A stretch of 7,047 nt of DNA from Gammaproteobacteria bacterium (GTDB lineage: Bacteria; Pseudomonadota; Gammaproteobacteria; GRL18): contig WTAX01000513.1 of assembly GCA_013139395.1 (NCBI GenBank), forward strand, positions 1 through 7,047. Reading direction: 5' to 3'. How positions within the stretch are numbered: the stretch's first letter is position 1; each line of letters opens with the position of its first letter. Shown piece after piece: positions 6,171 through 7,047 of this stretch. The translations under genes and the position numbers were made by a program. Under the pieces are notes generated by a model that ran no database searches, was not told the DNA's origin, and was given only the letters and a program-made list of their open reading frames with translations.

Positions 6171-6851
6171 ATGAGTTCACGACAAACATTGAGTCAATCT
6201 CTGGCAGATGGAATACAGCAGCAAGGGCAAACCATTGGACAAAGTGAGCAGGGCAAATTAATTCACTTTGTCGAACTACTCAATAAATGGAATAAAGTCT
6301 ATAATCTGACTTCAATCAGAAAGCCTGAAGAAATGATCAGCCTGCATTTATTAGACGCTCTGGTGATGCTGCCCTTCTTTGAGAATAATGAGCCGCCTGT
6401 TAAACGAGTGCTTGATGTGGGTACAGGCGGCGGCATACCGGGTATCCCGCTGGCAATTTGTTTACCGGAAGTTGACTTTGTTTTAATGGATGCCAGAGGT
6501 AAAAAAGTCCGTTTTATTCAAACGGCTATCGCTCAATTAGGTCTGAAAAATGTAACCGCCGTACATTCCCGGGTTGAAGATTATCAGGTAAATGAAGAAG
6601 ATAAATTTGATCGGATCATATCCAGAGCATTTGCCTCACTGGAAGACATGCTGATGTATTGCCGTCATCTTTGTCGAAGAAGGGACCAGAAGAATGCCCA
6701 AAAGCAAGGTAAGTTTTTAGCCATGAAAGGTCAAATACCAGAAGAAGAGATTGCACAACTGCCAGAAGGCTTTAGAATAGAAGAAATCAATGAGCTTAAA
6801 GTCTCCGGTTTAAATGCGCAAAGGCATTTGATTCAGATAGCTTTTTCATAA
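6171..6851 (+). CDS. rsmG: 16S rRNA (guanine-527-N7)-methyltransferase RsmG (GidB)
   Basis: SAM-dependent methyltransferase that makes m7G527 in the 530 loop of 16S rRNA; loss of the enzyme is known to give low-level streptomycin resistance in several bacteria. The 226 residues are slightly longer than E. coli RsmG (207). Visible features: KWNKVYNLTSIR at 39-50; the SAM-binding motif LDVGTGGGIPGIPLAI at 81-96; the acidic residue of motif II in LMDARGKKVRF at 105-115; SRAFASLEDM at 151-160; MKGQ at 185-188 and RHLIQI near the C-terminus. A basic insert around 168-180 (CRRRDQKNAQKQGK) may account for some of the extra length. It starts 3 nt after the mnmG stop with a weak AGG at 6158-6160, so translation probably depends partly on coupling to mnmG. 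A hairpin followed by T residues overlaps its stop codon. Confidence 0.97.
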   Translation: MSSRQTLSQSLADGIQQQGQTIGQSEQGKLIHFVELLNKWNKVYNLTSIRKPEEMISLHLLDALVMLPFFENNEPPVKRVLDVGTGGGIPGIPLAICLPEVDFVLMDARGKKVRFIQTAIAQLGLKNVTAVHSRVEDYQVNEEDKFDRIISRAFASLEDMLMYCRHLCRRRDQKNAQKQGKFLAMKGQIPEEEIAQLPEGFRIEEINELKVSGLNAQRHLIQIAFS

Positions 6852-6860
6852 AAGCTTTTT
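6839..6860 (+). terminator. Weak hairpin plus T-tract overlapping the rsmG stop codon
   Basis: AGCTTTT (6839-6845) pairs with AAAAGCT (6850-6856) around a TCAT loop, and the stem runs into a T-tract ending at 6860. The last codons and stop of rsmG lie in the stem and loop. With only two G-C pairs it is probably partial, perhaps reducing read-through from mnmG-rsmG into parA. Confidence 0.4.
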
Positions 6861-6890
6861 ATATAAAAGAAGACCTGATATTAATAACAG

Positions 6891-6916
6891 CCCTCTCCGT
6901 GTGAGCAGGGTGAGGG
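6891..6916 (+). repeat. Short inverted repeat that includes the parA ribosome site
   Basis: CCCTC (6891-6895) can pair with GAGGG (6912-6916), with two further C-G pairs possible after one mismatch. The right arm holds the only Shine-Dalgarno-like sequence of parA (AGGG, 9 nt before its ATG), so pairing would hide it. The arms also resemble the CCCTC/GAGGG short palindromes common in gammaproteobacterial spacers. Confidence 0.4.
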
Positions 6917-6925
6917 AAAAACGTT

Positions 6926-7047
6926 ATGGCAAAAATCATCGCCATATCCAATCAGAAAGGGGGAGTGGGTAAAACCACTACCAGCATCAATCTAGCCGCA
7001 TCACTGGCTGCTACACGACGTCGAATTTTACTGGTGGATATGGATCC
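6926..7047 (+). CDS. parA: Chromosome-partitioning ATPase ParA/Soj (3' truncated)
   Basis: Only the first 40 codons and two bases of the next are in the window. ParA is a cytoplasmic, DNA-binding ATPase that works with ParB and parS sites to segregate newly copied origins. The deviant Walker A motif [10 protein letters not shown] is complete at residues 10-19, with the signature lysine K11 and the P-loop K16, followed by SINLAASLA and the start of the A' motif in LLVDMD at 35-40. ATG at 6926 begins the standard [13 protein letters not shown] start of the chromosomal Soj group. It follows rsmG after 74 nt that hold a weak terminator-like hairpin and a short inverted repeat around its ribosome site. 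Position after mnmG-rsmG marks this as the chromosomal copy; parB would be expected just beyond the window. Confidence 0.95.
   Translation, partial: MAKIIAISNQKGGVGKTTTSINLAASLAATRRRILLVDMD

Overview
The window looks like chromosomal DNA of a low-GC (roughly 40% by eye) gammaproteobacterium. The best evidence is the mnmG-rsmG-parA order typical of the replication-origin neighbourhood, and an MnmG that follows the E. coli protein residue by residue in recalled stretches, with the same 629-residue length and the same MFY..FDV start. The fumarate reductase iron-sulfur subunit at the left edge is instead of the Wolinella (epsilonproteobacterial) type. Together with c-type cytochromes this suggests a respiratory organism able to live at low oxygen. 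I cannot name the genus.

Left part (1-1861): the 3' end of a plus-strand fumarate reductase/succinate dehydrogenase iron-sulfur gene ends at a 15-bp hairpin that also serves the converging minus-strand pair. That pair is an exported diheme cytochrome c followed by an exported DUF302 protein, 19 nt apart, probably one periplasmic transcription unit.

Middle (1862-4277): a 292-nt AT-rich spacer without a gene holds two overlapping hairpins, a perfect 20-bp inverted repeat with an A7 loop whose arms resemble FNR/ANR sites, and a nearby 10-bp palindrome. Upstream of it on the minus strand are moxR (AAA+ ATPase) and an AI-2E/PerM-family membrane protein gene, 16 nt apart. MoxR lacks its usual DUF58 partner downstream. 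A 161-nt divergent promoter region separates this pair from mnmG.

Right part (4278-7047): mnmG (TTG start), rsmG 3 nt later, a weak hairpin/T-tract overlapping the rsmG stop, then the first 40 codons of parA, cut by the window edge. mnmG and rsmG act on tRNA and 16S rRNA respectively; parA belongs to chromosome segregation.

No mobile element, CRISPR array, tRNA or rRNA is visible. I do not see a clear new multi-gene defence or metabolic system. The least explained items are the palindrome cluster at 2072-2141, the apparently missing Met ligand in the second cytochrome domain, and the moxR/AI-2E pairing.
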